Position numbers and translations under genes: made by a program
The notes under the pieces: generated by a model
The model's database searches: none
What the model saw: the letters and a program-made list of their open reading frames with translations, nothing else
Told to the model about the DNA's origin: nothing
Part shown: positions 1 through 10,857 of the stretch, in pieces
How the letters are laid out: each line of letters starts with the position of its first letter
How positions within the stretch are numbered: position 1 is the first letter of the stretch
Assembly: GCF_964656455.1 (NCBI RefSeq)
Contig: NC_135718.1
Location: forward strand, 128,689,093-128,753,092
Origin: Halichoerus grypus
Taxonomy: Eukaryota > Chordata > Mammalia > Carnivora > Phocidae
DNA length: 64,000 bases
Direction of reading: 5' to 3'

Positions 1-110
1 CACACTCCCCGCTGAGCAGGGAGCCCAACGCGGGGCTCAATCCCAGGACCCAGGGATCATGAACTAAGTCAAAGGCAGGTGCTCAACCGACTGAGCCACC
101 CAGGAGCCCC
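1..110 (-). mobile_element. SINEC, cut by window edge
   Basis: Ends CCACCCAGGAGCCCC, the reversed 5' head of a carnivore tRNA-Lys SINE. Its tail is outside the window. Confidence 0.9.
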
Positions 111-260
111 TGAATCTAACTCTTTTTTAACGTATAGGCAAGTCATTAAATATGACATCAAACATAGCACCATATATACTTAGTGCTAATTACTTTGGAA
201 CTTGTTAAGTTTCATTTCTTTTGTAGGGGTAGGGAGGCACTTTAAGTCACTACTTGGTGA

Positions 261-460
261 GGGGCACCTGGGTGGCTCAGTTGGTTAAACAACTGCCTTT
301 GGCTCAGGTCATGATTCTGGAGTCCCAGGACCAAGTCCTGCATCAGGATCCCTGCTCAGCAGGGAGTCCGTTCTCCCTCTGACCCTCTGTCTCATGCTCT
401 CTCTCTTTCTTATTCTCTCTCTCACAAATAAATAAATAAAATCTTTAAATTAAAAAAAAA
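261..460 (+). mobile_element. SINEC, full length
   Basis: Flanked by a perfect 17 bp target-site duplication, AAGTCACTACTTGGTGA at 244-260 and 461-477, so this copy is young. In intron 20. Confidence 0.95.
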
Positions 461-653
461 AAGTCACTACTTGGTGAAAAATTCTAGGCCCCGGCCTACT
501 TTCGCCTTATAATCATATAACCAGATTCATTAAATCTGCTACTCTTGATTGTCTGTACTTGAAGTTGTTAAAAAGCCAACAAGAGACAACTGTACTCAAA
601 GATCAGAAACTACCTTTCCCCCACAACTTCCATTTTTAGCTTTCGCTTCGATC

Positions 654-858
654 CTTTTTTTTTTAAGATTTTATTTATTTATTTGACAGAGAGAAGAGAG
701 CGCACGCACAAGTAGGCAGAGCGGCAGGCAGAGGGAGAGGGAGGGAGAAGCAGGCTCTCCGCTGAGCAGGGAGCCCAACGCAGGGCTCAATCCCAGGACC
801 CTGGGACCATGACCAAGCTGAAGGTAGCCACTTAACTGACTGAGCCACTCAGGCGCCC
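654..858 (-). mobile_element. SINEC
   Basis: T-rich tail at 654, CT-rich body, head ending CACTCAGGCGCCC. No clear target duplication. Confidence 0.9.
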
Positions 859-1124
859 ATACTTTATCTTCAATCCTTAACCAAGTACTCAAGTTTGTTA
901 AGAGGATCCCAAGCTCCCAGAAAAAGTTGGTTGAATTATCTAAACTTTATTGAGCCAACTGGTCAGGACAATAGATGGGTAAGTACATTTACATAAGGTT
1001 GAATAAAATTATTAATCTGGCCAACCTAAAAGACTGAATCTGTATGGTGAAATCCAACATAGTACCCTTTATTAAATTATTACTCTTCATAGATGCACTT
1101 ATACACTCAAGACATTTTTTTCTT

Positions 1125-1294
1125 TTTTCTTTTATTTATTTATTTGACAGAGAAAGAGAGCACAAGCAGGGAGAGGGAGAAGCAGGCTCCCCGCTGAGCA
1201 GAGAGCCTGATGCGGGGCTCCATCCCAGGGCCCTGGGATCATGACCTGAGCCAAAGGCAGATGCTTAACCGACTGAGGCACCCAGGCGCCCCGA
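1125..1294 (-). mobile_element. SINEC next to the exon 20 donor
   Basis: Duplication AGACATTTTTTTCTT at 1110-1124 and 1295-1309. The element's head ends 22 bp before the exon 20 splice donor, and the duplication itself reaches to within 6 bp of it. Confidence 0.93.
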
Positions 1295-1316
1295 GACATT
1301 TTTTTCTTAAACCAAC

Positions 1317-1455
1317 CTGCAGGGCCTCCACATCCTGAAGCCAGTCCCTGGCTCTCTGCACTGAGTCTTTCAGAGCTGCACCATTTGGCAGATATGCGGG
1401 GATCTCCTCAATTTCCTTAACTGCTGTAGCAAGGCTGTTCAATGAATGCCGAGGT
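1317..1455 (-). CDS. KDM5B: KDM5B exon 20 (residues 982-1028), last exon in window
   Basis: One base completes Arg982. PRHSLNSLATAVKEIEEIPA, YLPNGAALKDSVQRARDWLQ and DVEALQ follow, still in the PLU-1 region. The acceptor is TTGTAG and the donor GTTGGT, which departs from consensus. A SINE ends at 1294, leaving about 22 bp between the donor and the mobile element. The rest of the protein, including PHD2 and the H3K4me3-reading PHD3, lies beyond position 1. The partial intron 20 (1-1316) carries four SINEs. Confidence 0.96.
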
Positions 1456-2503
1456 CTACAAAAATGAAATGTAAGAACTACTTAACATTTTATATGGTGG
1501 TTCATTTTTCTTAAGGTTCACTAAATAAGCTAGAAAAACCATTTCAAAAGAAATTCAGTATAGCAAATAAATTTTTTTCAAACGTCAATAACTACTAGAT
1601 ACCAAATTGAGTTTCAAATGTCTGCATAAAACTTAAGAGCATCTAAGATAAAGGAAATGACCCAGTGAAACATTTAAGTTTTACTTATCCCTGATTTTAT
1701 GCTGCTATAACCACAAACTTTTCATTTGCATTAGGTAACTTAATGATAATTTACTGTGTTGAACTACATACACTGTCAAGATTCCTATCGTTTCACTAAG
1801 AAAATTTAAATTCTCTAGGGTATCAACATACCAAAAGCATAGGATCAAAAAATATGCTCTCTGCTCAATGACCACTATTTTAGGATTACAAAAGAATGTC
1901 TGTAACCATGTATTTTTTTCTTGTACTTTATGTTATCAACTGGACCAATGAAGATCTGTTAGACAGAAAGCAAAATTAGGGAGGGGCTGATCTTTCTCCC
2001 CTCAGATGGTTTACTTGAGTCCAATCAAATCTCTCTAACACAGGCAAGGTGTCCTGAATTACTAAGGAACAGCAAAAATGTACATTCCTATTCCTATTAG
2101 TAATTACTGGCACTATCTTCATTTTACAGAACGGTGTCAGTAAGACTCCTTGGGAACTTATTTATTAATTGTGGGTTTAAATAGTTTTTCACTTTTTTGT
2201 AAAACTTTTTCTTCTCTCAAAGATGGTATCATTGGGGTCCAAAGAAATTTCATTAAAACAACTCTAGAAAAGGCAATTCCATTTGAATCATTCCTTTCTC
2301 AATCAGTAAAGAAAGAAGAAAATTAATACTCTTTTACTCAAGTTCCAAAGCAGCCCCAAACATCTCAACTATTTCTACATGTTTTCTACATGTACAACTG
2401 CAGCTTTTGAACATCGGTCACATGCCAATCACTGTGCTCTACTGCTCTAAGATGAACATATTACCCAACCTTCCCCGAGAGAGAGGTGAGTTTGCTTTTT
2501 TAC

Positions 2504-2859
2504 CTGGCCTTGAGAAGACTCTTGGCTTTGTCATCCCAGTGCTCTGACACTGTAAGCAGTTCCTGAAGCCGGGCCATTGCTTTCTCCACTGCTGAATATG
2601 GGGCCAGACCCACCCCTAGGTCTATGAGACGTCTCATATCATCTAATGTAAGGGAGCTGGGGTCTAGGCAAGCTTGCTGCACCTCTTCTAGCCAACGGGC
2701 CTGCTCCAGACGGATACGCATCTCAGCAAGCTGTGGAAGTTCAACATCAAATTCAAAGCTGACATCTAGCAAGTCTTGCAGCTCTGCAGCACTGGGCATT
2801 TCCTCAGAGAGCAATTTCTGGCTATGCTGTTGGAAATCCTCTACACGATTCAAGAGATC
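2504..2859 (-). CDS. KDM5B: KDM5B exon 19 (residues 864-982, PLU-1 region)
   Basis: This is the largest exon in the window: 118 codons plus two bases of residue 982. It begins DLLNRVEDFQQHSQKLLSEE and ends SEHWDDKAKSLLKA. It is almost wholly helical, rich in Leu and Glu, and forms the coiled-coil arm of the PLU-1 domain. One change from remembered human is Thr to Met in SEEMPSAAEL. The acceptor is TTTTAG and the donor GTAAAA, a weak donor. Intron 19 (1456-2503) shows no SINE and no repeat that I recognise. Confidence 0.97.
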
Positions 2860-3126
2860 CTAAAAAAACACAGGTTGTTGTATCAAAATAGTAATTTCAG
2901 TAATTGGATTCTTTAGAATCTTCAATACATATTCAATGTGACTCTTCCATCTCATAGGATTTTAGCAATAGTATGGGCAAATGAGGTAATATATAAGCCA
3001 AATGACAGCTAAAAGAAGTGACTATAACAGACCTTTTACCAACTGCAAGGAGTAGCAGGTGGTTACTTTTAAGGTAAAAATTTCCAACTTTATCTCTCCT
3101 TTGTAGGCCTGTTATAATCTCTTTAT

Positions 3127-3144
3127 ACACACACACACACACAC
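3127..3144. repeat. CA microsatellite
   Basis: Nine AC units in intron 18. Confidence 0.9.
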
Positions 3145-3280
3145 CACTCAGTGGATTATTAAAAACATCTGCAAATAAATGTACAAATTAACCACCCAAG
3201 ATGACTTAATCACGTCAACTGAATTTATTTACAAACTAGAGGATTACCAAAGTACTTCCCCACACATCCCTAAGTGTTAC

Positions 3281-3395
3281 CTTTAGCAAAGGTGTTTGAC
3301 TAAGGACACATGGAAGCGCATACAGCTGTGTCACAAACTGTCGGAGCTCATTCACTGTCAATTGATTTTGGGATTTTCCTCCACCAGATCGGTAT
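3281..3395 (-). CDS. KDM5B: KDM5B exon 18 (residues 825-863, PLU-1 region)
   Basis: One base completes Arg825. YRSGGGKSQNQLTVNELRQF and VTQLYALPCVLSQTPLLK follow. The glycine-serine segment is a loop between helices of the PLU-1 region. It is identical to remembered human. The acceptor is TTATAG and the donor GTAACA. Intron 18 (2860-3280) contains a short CA microsatellite at 3127-3144. Confidence 0.96.
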
Positions 3396-3551
3396 CTATA
3401 AAGATAAAGTCCCAAAGAAGCCATGAGAATATGATATATTCACCATTCTCAGATTCAATGTCACAGGAATACTGAACAGAAGGAAAAACTACTCACAACA
3501 GGTTCCCAAGTTTAGTCACCAAAGAGTCCAAACTCAAACGGAAGTACATAC

Positions 3552-3702
3552 CTAGTTTGCCTTTTGCCATTAAGCAGCTGCTGTGCAACAGAAGCACACT
3601 TCTCTGCATCCTGTGTGACTAAGCGCAGGTGACGCAAAAGATCATTGTCTGGGAATTTCTTCATTTCAGATTCTTCAATTAAAGCCTTAAAGCTGACAAG
3701 GC
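3552..3702 (-). CDS. KDM5B: KDM5B exon 17 (residues 775-825, PLU-1 region)
   Basis: Two bases complete Ser775. LVSFKALIEESEMKKFPDND and the helix DAEKCASVAQQLLNGKRQT follow, with two bases of Arg825. The charged heptad-like helices belong to the PLU-1-like region of KDM5 proteins. The acceptor is CCTAG and the donor GTATGT. Intron 17 is a compact 156 bp (3396-3551) with no repeat. Confidence 0.96.
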
Positions 3703-3829
3703 CTAGGAATAAAGAAAAGGTCATTTTTTCTGTGATCATTATGTTTATTAGGAGTGGTATGAAATACAAAAGGAGAGTTTGCTTTTATATTTGCAATGTT
3801 TTAGATCATTAATAAATTTGTTCATTTAA

Positions 3830-4014
3830 GGGATGGATGCCTGGGTGGCTCAGTTGGTTAAGCGTCTGCCTTCGGCTCAGGTCATGATTCCAAGGTCCTG
3901 GGATCGAGTCCCGCATCAGGCTCCTTGCTCAGCGGGGAGCCTGCTTCTCCCTCTCTCTCTGCTGCTCCCCCTGCTTGTGCTCTCTCTCTCTAACAAATAA
4001 ATAAATAAAATCTT
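3830..4014 (+). mobile_element. SINEC
   Basis: Flanked by AAATTTGTTCATTTAA and AAATTTGCTCATTTAA. The single mismatch dates it as fairly old. In intron 16. Confidence 0.92.
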
Positions 4015-4063
4015 AAATTTGCTCATTTAATTTTTATTTTTTGGCTAAGGGTAGAGTGTTTTA

Positions 4064-4185
4064 TTTTTATTTTTTAAGTTTTATTTTATTTTTAAATAAT
4101 TTCTATACCCAATGTGGGGCTCGAACTCATGACCCTAAGATCAAGAGTCGCATGCTCTTCCAACTGAGCCAGCCAGGAGCCCCTT
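4064..4185 (-). mobile_element. Short old CAN-SINE lacking the CT-rich body
   Basis: Consists of the tRNA-like head (GGGGCTCGAACTCATGACCC retains a B box) and an A/T tail. Duplication TAGAGTGTTTTA on both sides. Confidence 0.85.
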
Positions 4186-4239
4186 TAGAGTGTTTTAAAC
4201 ACAAGTGCCTAGAGCTGCTCTTCAGTGTGGAAATGTTTC

Positions 4240-4458
4240 CGGGGCACCTGGGTGGCTCTGTCGTTAAGCGTCTGCCTTCGGCTTAAGTCATGATCCCAGG
4301 GTCCTGGGATTGAGCCCTGCATCGGGCTCCCTGCTCAGCAGGAAGCCTGCTTCTCCCTCTCCCACTCTCCCTGCTTTTGTTCCCTCTCTTGCGGTCTCTC
4401 TCTCTGTCAAATAAATAAATAATTTTTAAAAATCTTTAAAAAAAAATATTTAAAAAAA
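4240..4458 (+). mobile_element. SINEC
   Basis: Duplication TGTGGAAATGTTTC flanks it. Long A-rich tail at about 4420-4458. Confidence 0.92.
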
Positions 4459-5057
4459 TGTGGAAATGTTTCAGAGATGGAAAACAATGGACTTGTCAAA
4501 ACAAGGCAAATGTAGATCTCTTATTGTTGCAGAGACCAGTCCTTTCTCCTGCACTTTGTAAGTGATGGGAAAGGAAGTTGTGACTTTCAAGGTAATAACA
4601 AGAGACAGAAACTGTGACTTTGATTAGCACTGAAAAGTGATAAACCAGAAACTCCTAATTTAATAACATGCTTCCTTTGTGTTGGGGGTTGGTGGATTAT
4701 ATTAATTTTAAAAAACATTTTAAAAATGTTTTTCTAAGGTTCCATATAAAACGTGAAATTTTTGTTTCTGAGACAAGAGGTGTAAAGGTTATTCCATTTC
4801 CTAACAATATGATCTTTGTTAAAAACATGATCTTGTACAATTCATCTATCAAGATTTTCCTCTAAGGGCATCTGCCTAATCCACTCATGGCTTTAAAACT
4901 TTCTCTGCTTACACTCCATAAACCTGGTTAAACAGGGGAACTAAACAAGGACAAAGTCAGGTTATTTCAAGTAATCTGTTCATTGATAACTATGGTGGCT
5001 ACATTACAATCAGTCCCAATTTGCCAATCAGCAAGCCACATTTTGTATAACACATAC

Positions 5058-5182
5058 TTTTCTTTTTGTTAATCTTTGCCTCCAAAGCTTCATTCACATT
5101 CAGGGCCCATTCATTGTAAGATTCTGCTCGAAGCTTCAGTGCATTCATCATGGGGTAGAGATCATCCAGAGTGTATCTATAC
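5058..5182 (-). CDS. KDM5B: KDM5B exon 16 (residues 733-775)
   Basis: The exon completes Arg733 and continues YRYTLDDLYPMMNALKLRAE and SYNEWALNVNEALEAKINKK, ending with the first base of Ser775. This is the C-terminal edge of the zinc finger and the start of the PLU-1 helical region, which forms a long coiled-coil arm. It is identical to remembered human. The acceptor is TTCCAG and the donor GTATGT. Intron 16 (3703-5057) contains three SINEs (plus, minus, plus) between 3830 and 4458 and about 600 bp of unrecognised DNA. Confidence 0.96.
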
Positions 5183-5338
5183 CTGGAAACAGAATAGCAG
5201 ACTTAGTTTTGAGATATCTGGGTTTGGAGAAAATCTTACATTTTATATTCAGTATTTCAATCCTAGAACAGAAAGGTCACTGAGCTTTCATTAAGGATTT
5301 AGGGTTTTCCATAGAAAAAGACCATTCTTCCTACTCAC

Positions 5339-5520
5339 CTCAGTTTATATTTATAAGGAGGACAGGAACACAATTCTTTTACATGATGGAGGCAAACAAG
5401 CAGGCCAGGTTTACAAGAACAGGAGATGGCAGACATGAAGCATGTGGTTTTACATTTTATACACTGACGCTCATCATCTGGCAACAGCTCAAAATCCATT
5501 CTTTCCGAATCAATTACTCC
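5339..5520 (-). CDS. KDM5B: KDM5B exon 15 (residues 673-733, C5HC2 zinc finger)
   Basis: The exon encodes [20 protein letters not shown], then [36 protein letters not shown] and two bases of Arg733. It carries most of the C5HC2 zinc finger (about 692-744), with Cys692, 695, 699, 706, 708, 715, His717/718 and Cys723/725. In structures of the family this finger supports the catalytic core. One change from remembered human is Val693 to Ile. The acceptor is TTCTAG and the donor GTGAGT. Intron 15 is only 156 bp (5183-5338). Confidence 0.97.
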
Positions 5521-5883
5521 CTAGAATAAAGTGTACTTTAGAGATCTCCAAAGGATAATATAATCCACCAACCCCTAACACAAACACGCAATAGTTGAGT
5601 TTTAAAATTAAAAAAAAAAGGGGAGTAGGGGCAGCCTTACCAAAATAGAAGTGCATGATTTGAAATACGTAAAAGTAACAATGACCTAGCAAATATGGGC
5701 CAGGTAAACTACCTCACTTGTTTGGGGAAGAACCTCTTTTTGGACAAGGTAGATCCTTATGTTTGGCCATTCTGATCAGAGTATGAAAACATTTATTAAT
5801 AGGACTGTAAACTATTGAGATTTGCTCTTTATTCTACTCCAAATTGGCTCTACCCATAGTTTGGGTATAGATGAAAGGAGTAA

Positions 5884-6083
5884 GGGCGCCTGGGTGGCTC
5901 AGTCGTTAAGCGTCTGCCTTCGGCTCAGGTCATGATCCCAGGGTGCTGGGATCGAGTCCTGCATCGGGCTACCTGCTCGGCAGGAAGCCTGCTTCTCCCT
6001 CTCCCACTCCCCCTGCTTGTGTTCCTGCTCTTGCTATCTCTCTGTCAAATAAATAAATAAAATCTTTAAAAAAAAAAAAAAAA
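5884..6083 (+). mobile_element. SINEC, young type
   Basis: Head GGGCGCCTGGGTGGCTCAGT, 17 A tail, duplication GAAAGGAGTAA. In intron 14. Confidence 0.95.
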
Positions 6084-6663
6084 GAAAGGAGTAAAAGAAA
6101 TGTATATACTTTCTACTTCAGAGGAAATATTATACAGGATGTCAGAGTAATACCGGTAGCTAGAGAATCCATAAAAAGAACAAAAGTAAATAAAAAGGAA
6201 AGAAGATGAAAAGACTATCATGAAAGGATTATTGATGGGAAGATGCTGAATAGTCAATTAGCTTTCACATGCAAAGTTACCTAAAGGGATATTATTTATC
6301 TGAAAATGTTAGAAATATATACAAGACACTAAAGCCATAATAAATCATTTCCTAATTGAAACAGTGTCAAGAAAAATGAGGTCTTAAAAAGTAAATTTCA
6401 ACTGCAGTTTGTAACACCTAGAGAGCCCTCCCTACAATATACCTTTTGTCACTGAAAGATCAAGCTCTGACCACCTTTTCTCCTTATCCAAAACTGGATC
6501 CAAATCCAACCATGAGAATGCCAGAATCTGATTAAGTCAATTTATGAACCATCTGTTTTATTCTGACCACTTCACTTCCTGCTGATTACATGGACCAACA
6601 AAGACAGAGGAGAGTAAGAAAACCACTAATGAATGAATTTTGGTTTTAAACCGGAACTGATCA

Positions 6664-6856
6664 GGGATGCCTGGGTGGCTCAGTTGGTTAAGCCTCTGCC
6701 TTTGGCTCAGGTCATGGTCCCAGGGTTCTGGGATCGACTCCTGCATCGGGCTCCTTGCTCAGAGGGGAGCCTACCTCTCCCTCTCCCTCTCCCTGCCGCT
6801 CCCCCTACTTGTGCTCTCTCACTCTGACAAAAATCTAAAAATAAATAAATAAATAC
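6664..6856 (+). mobile_element. SINEC
   Basis: Flanked by CCGGAACTGATCA and CTGGAACTGATCA. Confidence 0.93.
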
Positions 6857-7052
6857 ACTGGAACTGATCATTAAAAAGGACTTCGAGATAAAAATGGTTG
6901 CAATTTTTACTTAAAATGAGATTAAGGACCAACTTTATGGATCTTAGTTGAGAATGAATCATATACAGTTCGCCCAATTTTAATTTGTCAGTTTCCATAT
7001 CTGGAAAAAAAACGTAAATTCTCAAAGTTCCACAAATTGAGTTACCATTATT

Positions 7053-7246
7053 TATTTATTTATTTTTAAAGATTTTGTTTATTTATTTGACAGAGAGAGA
7101 CACAGCGAGAGAGGGAACACAAGCAGGGGGAGTAGGAGAGGGAGAAGCAGGCTTCCCACGGAGCAGGGAGCCCAATGTGGGGCTCGATCCCAGGACCCTG
7201 GGATCATGACCTAAGCCGAAGGCAGACGCTTAACGACTGAGCCACC
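7053..7246 (-). mobile_element. SINEC, head trimmed
   Basis: Duplication GAGTTACCATTATT on both sides. The last bases of the head (CAGGCGCCCC) are missing, so insertion or later loss trimmed the 5' end. Confidence 0.92.
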
Positions 7247-7429
7247 GAGTTACCATTATTGATGTAAGACCTTAGTAAGGCACTTAAACCCTCTGGGCAT
7301 TGTTTTCCCTAACTGTAAAATATCAGGGGAAGGTGAATAAGCTTGCTGTTGGTCCATAACAGGCTTCAGAGAGCCAACATTCAAGGATTCTATCTAAAAA
7401 GTCACATAAAAAAAAAAAAAGTTAATGTG

Positions 7430-8300
7430 ACTCTATTTGCAGATACCACTGTCCCAAAACAATCTAAAAAAGGCCAATAGAACAATTGAGTTTAGCAAGG
7501 CTGCAGGACATAAAAAGTCAATATACAGAAATCAATTATATTTATAAATACTAGCAATAAACCGTTTGAAATAAAAAAATTTTAAGGTATCATTTATAAT
7601 AATATCAAAAACCAAAGTACATCATTTTAAACCCAAGAAAATATGTGTAAGATCTGTGTGCTGCAATCTACAAAATAATGAAAGAACTCAAGAAGACCTA
7701 AATAAATGGTTCATATACTATGTCCATGAATTGGAAGACTTAACATTGTTAAGATATCAATTCTCCCAACTATATTCATGGATTTAATGGCATCCCAATG
7801 AAATCCTAGCAAGATTTTTGGTAGAAATCTATAAGCCAATTCTCAAATTCATATGGAAAGCAAAGGAACTAAAATAGCCAAACCAATTTTTAAAATGAAC
7901 AAAGCTGGAGGACTCACACTACCTCATTTCAAGACTTATTACAAAGTTAGAGTAATCAAAACCATATGGTTAAGAGCAAGAGAATAAATGCATAGGTTAA
8001 GAGAATAAAACAAAGTCTAGCAATAGACCCATATATATACATGTGGTGAACTGATTTCAAAACAAAGGTGCCAGGGCATTTCAATGGAAAAAGAATATTA
8101 TTCTCAAGAAATGGTGCTGGAACAATGAGAAATCCATATGCAAAAAAAGTAATTTCAACCCACACCTTGCACCATAAATAAAAATTACCTGAGATGGATT
8201 AAAGATTTACATGTAAAACCTAAAACTAAAAATTCTAGATGACTAACAGGAGAAGGTCTTTGTGACTTTGGGTTAAGTAAGATTTCTTAAGGACATAAAG
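7430..8300 (+). mobile_element. L1 ORF2 fragment, first part
   Basis: Sequence resembles the L1 ORF2 reverse-transcriptase region to C-terminal region (for example CCCAATGAAATCCTAGCAAG and GGAGGACTCACACTACCT). It is full of stops and indels and is non-coding. It resumes at 8445 after a SINE insertion and lies antisense to the gene in intron 14. Confidence 0.8.
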
Positions 8301-8444
8301 ACAAAGGGGTGGCTTAGTCGGTCAAACATCTGACTCGTCAGTTCAGGTTGTGATCTCAGGGTGGTGAGATCCAGGCCCACCTCAGTGGCGAGTCTGCTTC
8401 AGATTCTCTCCCTTTCCCTCTGCCCTCCCCCTCCCACAAAAAAG
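8301..8444 (+). mobile_element. Diverged SINE inside an L1
   Basis: GGGGTGGCTTAGTCGGTCAA head with a shortened CT body. It interrupts the L1 ORF2 fragment. Confidence 0.8.
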
Positions 8445-8800
8445 ATGTGTAAAAGAAACTGCTTAATTGAACTTCATCAAAATAAGAAACTTCTGCTATT
8501 AGAAAGACAGTGCTCTGAGACTGAAAAAATAAGCCACTGACTGGAAAAAATATTTGCAGAACACTTATCTGATAAAGGACTGGTATACAGAATGAATAGA
8601 AATCTCACAATAATCCAATAAAAAAGGGGGTGGGGGAAAATATCTGCACAGATAGTTCACCAAAGAGATACATGTACAAAGAGTAAATATGTACATACAT
8701 GATAGGATGTTCAGTAAATGAGTGGCCATTAGAGAAAATTAAAACCACAATGAGATATTAACACACATCTATCAGAATGGATCTTAAAGGAAATTAGCCT
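8445..8800 (+). mobile_element. L1 ORF2 fragment, second part
   Basis: Continues the L1 of 7430-8300 beyond the SINE: AACTTCATCAAAATAAGAAA and ATTTGCAGAACACTTATCTG are typical ORF2 3' sequences. Truncated and non-coding. Ends about 90 bp from exon 14. Confidence 0.8.
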
Positions 8801-8891
8801 AAGAAAAGACTTTTTAAAATGGAATTAACATGTGTAAGAATTTTACTAAGTAATACCCAGAGACATGCAATTGGGATTCCAGAAACCTTAC

Positions 8892-9086
8892 CAATTTACG
8901 GACAGTTTCTCTTAAAGCCTTCTCATCCTCAATCATAATGGCCATGTCTTTCTGAACAGTTGAAGCCACTACGACATCTAGTACATCAGCCTTGGAAGCC
9001 ATCTTGCAAATCATCTCGTCATGGGAAAATACACAATAGCGGTGAAGCAAGCGATAATGCTCCACACACTGTCGGCCTAATGGTAG
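8892..9086 (-). CDS. KDM5B: KDM5B exon 14 (residues 608-672, end of JmjC)
   Basis: Sixty-five codons from LPLGRQCVEHYRLLHRYCVF to KALRETVRKL finish the JmjC domain and enter the helical region before the C5HC2 finger. The exon is identical to remembered human. The acceptor is ACACAG and the donor GTAAGG. Intron 14 (5521-8891) holds SINEs at 5884, 6664 and 7053 and an L1 ORF2 fragment split by another SINE (7430-8800). The L1 lies within about 100 bp of the exon 14 donor. Confidence 0.97.
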
Positions 9087-9314
9087 CTGTGTCAAAAGAC
9101 AGAGGATAATACGTGACATTCACCTTTCTCCTTCCTATTTCCAAAGACTCCTGACCATTATCAAATTACCAAAGATCATATTCTGGGTCATAATACATAT
9201 ATCAACCCTATAGCCAGATTCTAAGAGGTCTTGGGCCTTTTTTAATCTTTGCATCTCAAGGATCTGGCATATTAGGTACCTTAATTAAAAGGCAGTTTAA
9301 AAAACCCAATGTAC

Positions 9315-9431
9315 GGTGGGTGGTGCCTGGCTGGCTCAGTCAAAAGAGCATGCAACTCTTGATCTTGGGATTGTGAGTTCCAGCCCCACAATGCGTGTGG
9401 AGATTAATTAAATAAATAAAGACATTTTTTA
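9315..9431 (+). mobile_element. Old short CAN-SINE
   Basis: Head TGGTGCCTGGCTGGCTCAGT and the tail GTGTGGAGATTAATTAAATA, with no CT body. Duplication around AAAACCCAATGTA. Confidence 0.85.
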
Positions 9432-10051
9432 AAAACCCAATATATTAACAATGTATTAATGTCCAGAATAACGTACAATCTAAATGGACATGTGAATTTA
9501 TACATTTCCTGAAACAACTATGCTGAACTGGTGTGGTTAAACCTACTTCAGGGAACAATGATGCTCCAAACTACATAATGGAAAATAATTTTAGATACAG
9601 GTAGTACTATTACTTAGTAAAGCACTGAAACAAGGTTATAATTCATTAGATTTAACATCACACACTTAAACTAAATCTTTTTATGTAAATGAAAAGTATT
9701 AATACTAATATAAAAATTCTACTTTACAACTAAAACCAAATACATCATTAAAAATTGCTGTGTTGTAGATAATTTAAGCTAGTGTTGTGTAGTCTTAAGA
9801 TAGAACTCTTTGTTATGAGTTTGCAACAATACTGAATTTTGCCCAAAATGTAAATCAACACTCATTTATTCATCAAGTCAAACTTTTACAGAAGAAAAAC
9901 TTATCAGCTGAACCGAGCAGTGTGCTTAGTTAGTATAGGCTTGATTTACAGTGTGGTGCCAAGTGCTTTATCCCACTGTAGATGGTAAACAATTTGTAGA
10001 CCAGCCATTTGAGGAGCAACAGATTTAAGCAACCACACATGAAAGCTTTTA

Positions 10052-10240
<189 letters not shown>

Positions 10241-10857
10241 CTAAAGAGACAGAAATTGGGGATCTTTAGTGACATTCATGAAAGACAATCTGGACACAGA
10301 CTATCAGATGATTCTCCAGAAAGAGAAGCTTTCTTCCAATTAAAAGTGAGCTAACAAAAAAGAATTACGGTAAAATAATCAGAGAGCTACTCAATTCTGC
10401 CACAAGATGGAGTAGCATCCCAGATTATGAGGGTTGATTAGTATCTGAAAACATGGCTTTTACTACAAAAATTTATCTATACTCAGGATTAGGACACATC
10501 TAAATATAACTATAATTAAGAATATTCTAATATTATTATACCAAAACAGCATCTCCTACCACCAATTAATGAAATTCCACTGTTCTTCAAGTACGTCATC
10601 CCATAAAGAGATCTTGATTTAGGCCTCAAACTTCCCTCCCTCTAACAAGTCCCCTTTTCCCACCACCCGCTCAAAAAACATCTGTAGTAAGGCAGCAATC
10701 TCTTGGATATTAGCCTTAGCAACATTTTCCTGGATATGTCTTAGGCAAGGGAAACAAGCAAAAATAAACTACTGGGACTACAGCAAGCTAAAAAGCTGTT
10801 GAACAGCAAAGGAAACCATCAATAAAAATGAAAAGACAAAAAAAAAAGAAAAGGCAA

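Noticed and set aside
4064..4185. tRNA-like cloverleaf sequence
   Set aside because: It is the tRNA-Lys-derived head of a CAN-SINE. It is followed by a SINE tail and has a target duplication, so it is not a tRNA gene.
5510..6257. Hydrophobic open frames in intron 14
   Set aside because: They arise from T-rich intronic DNA and a SINE poly-A tail and have no conserved context.
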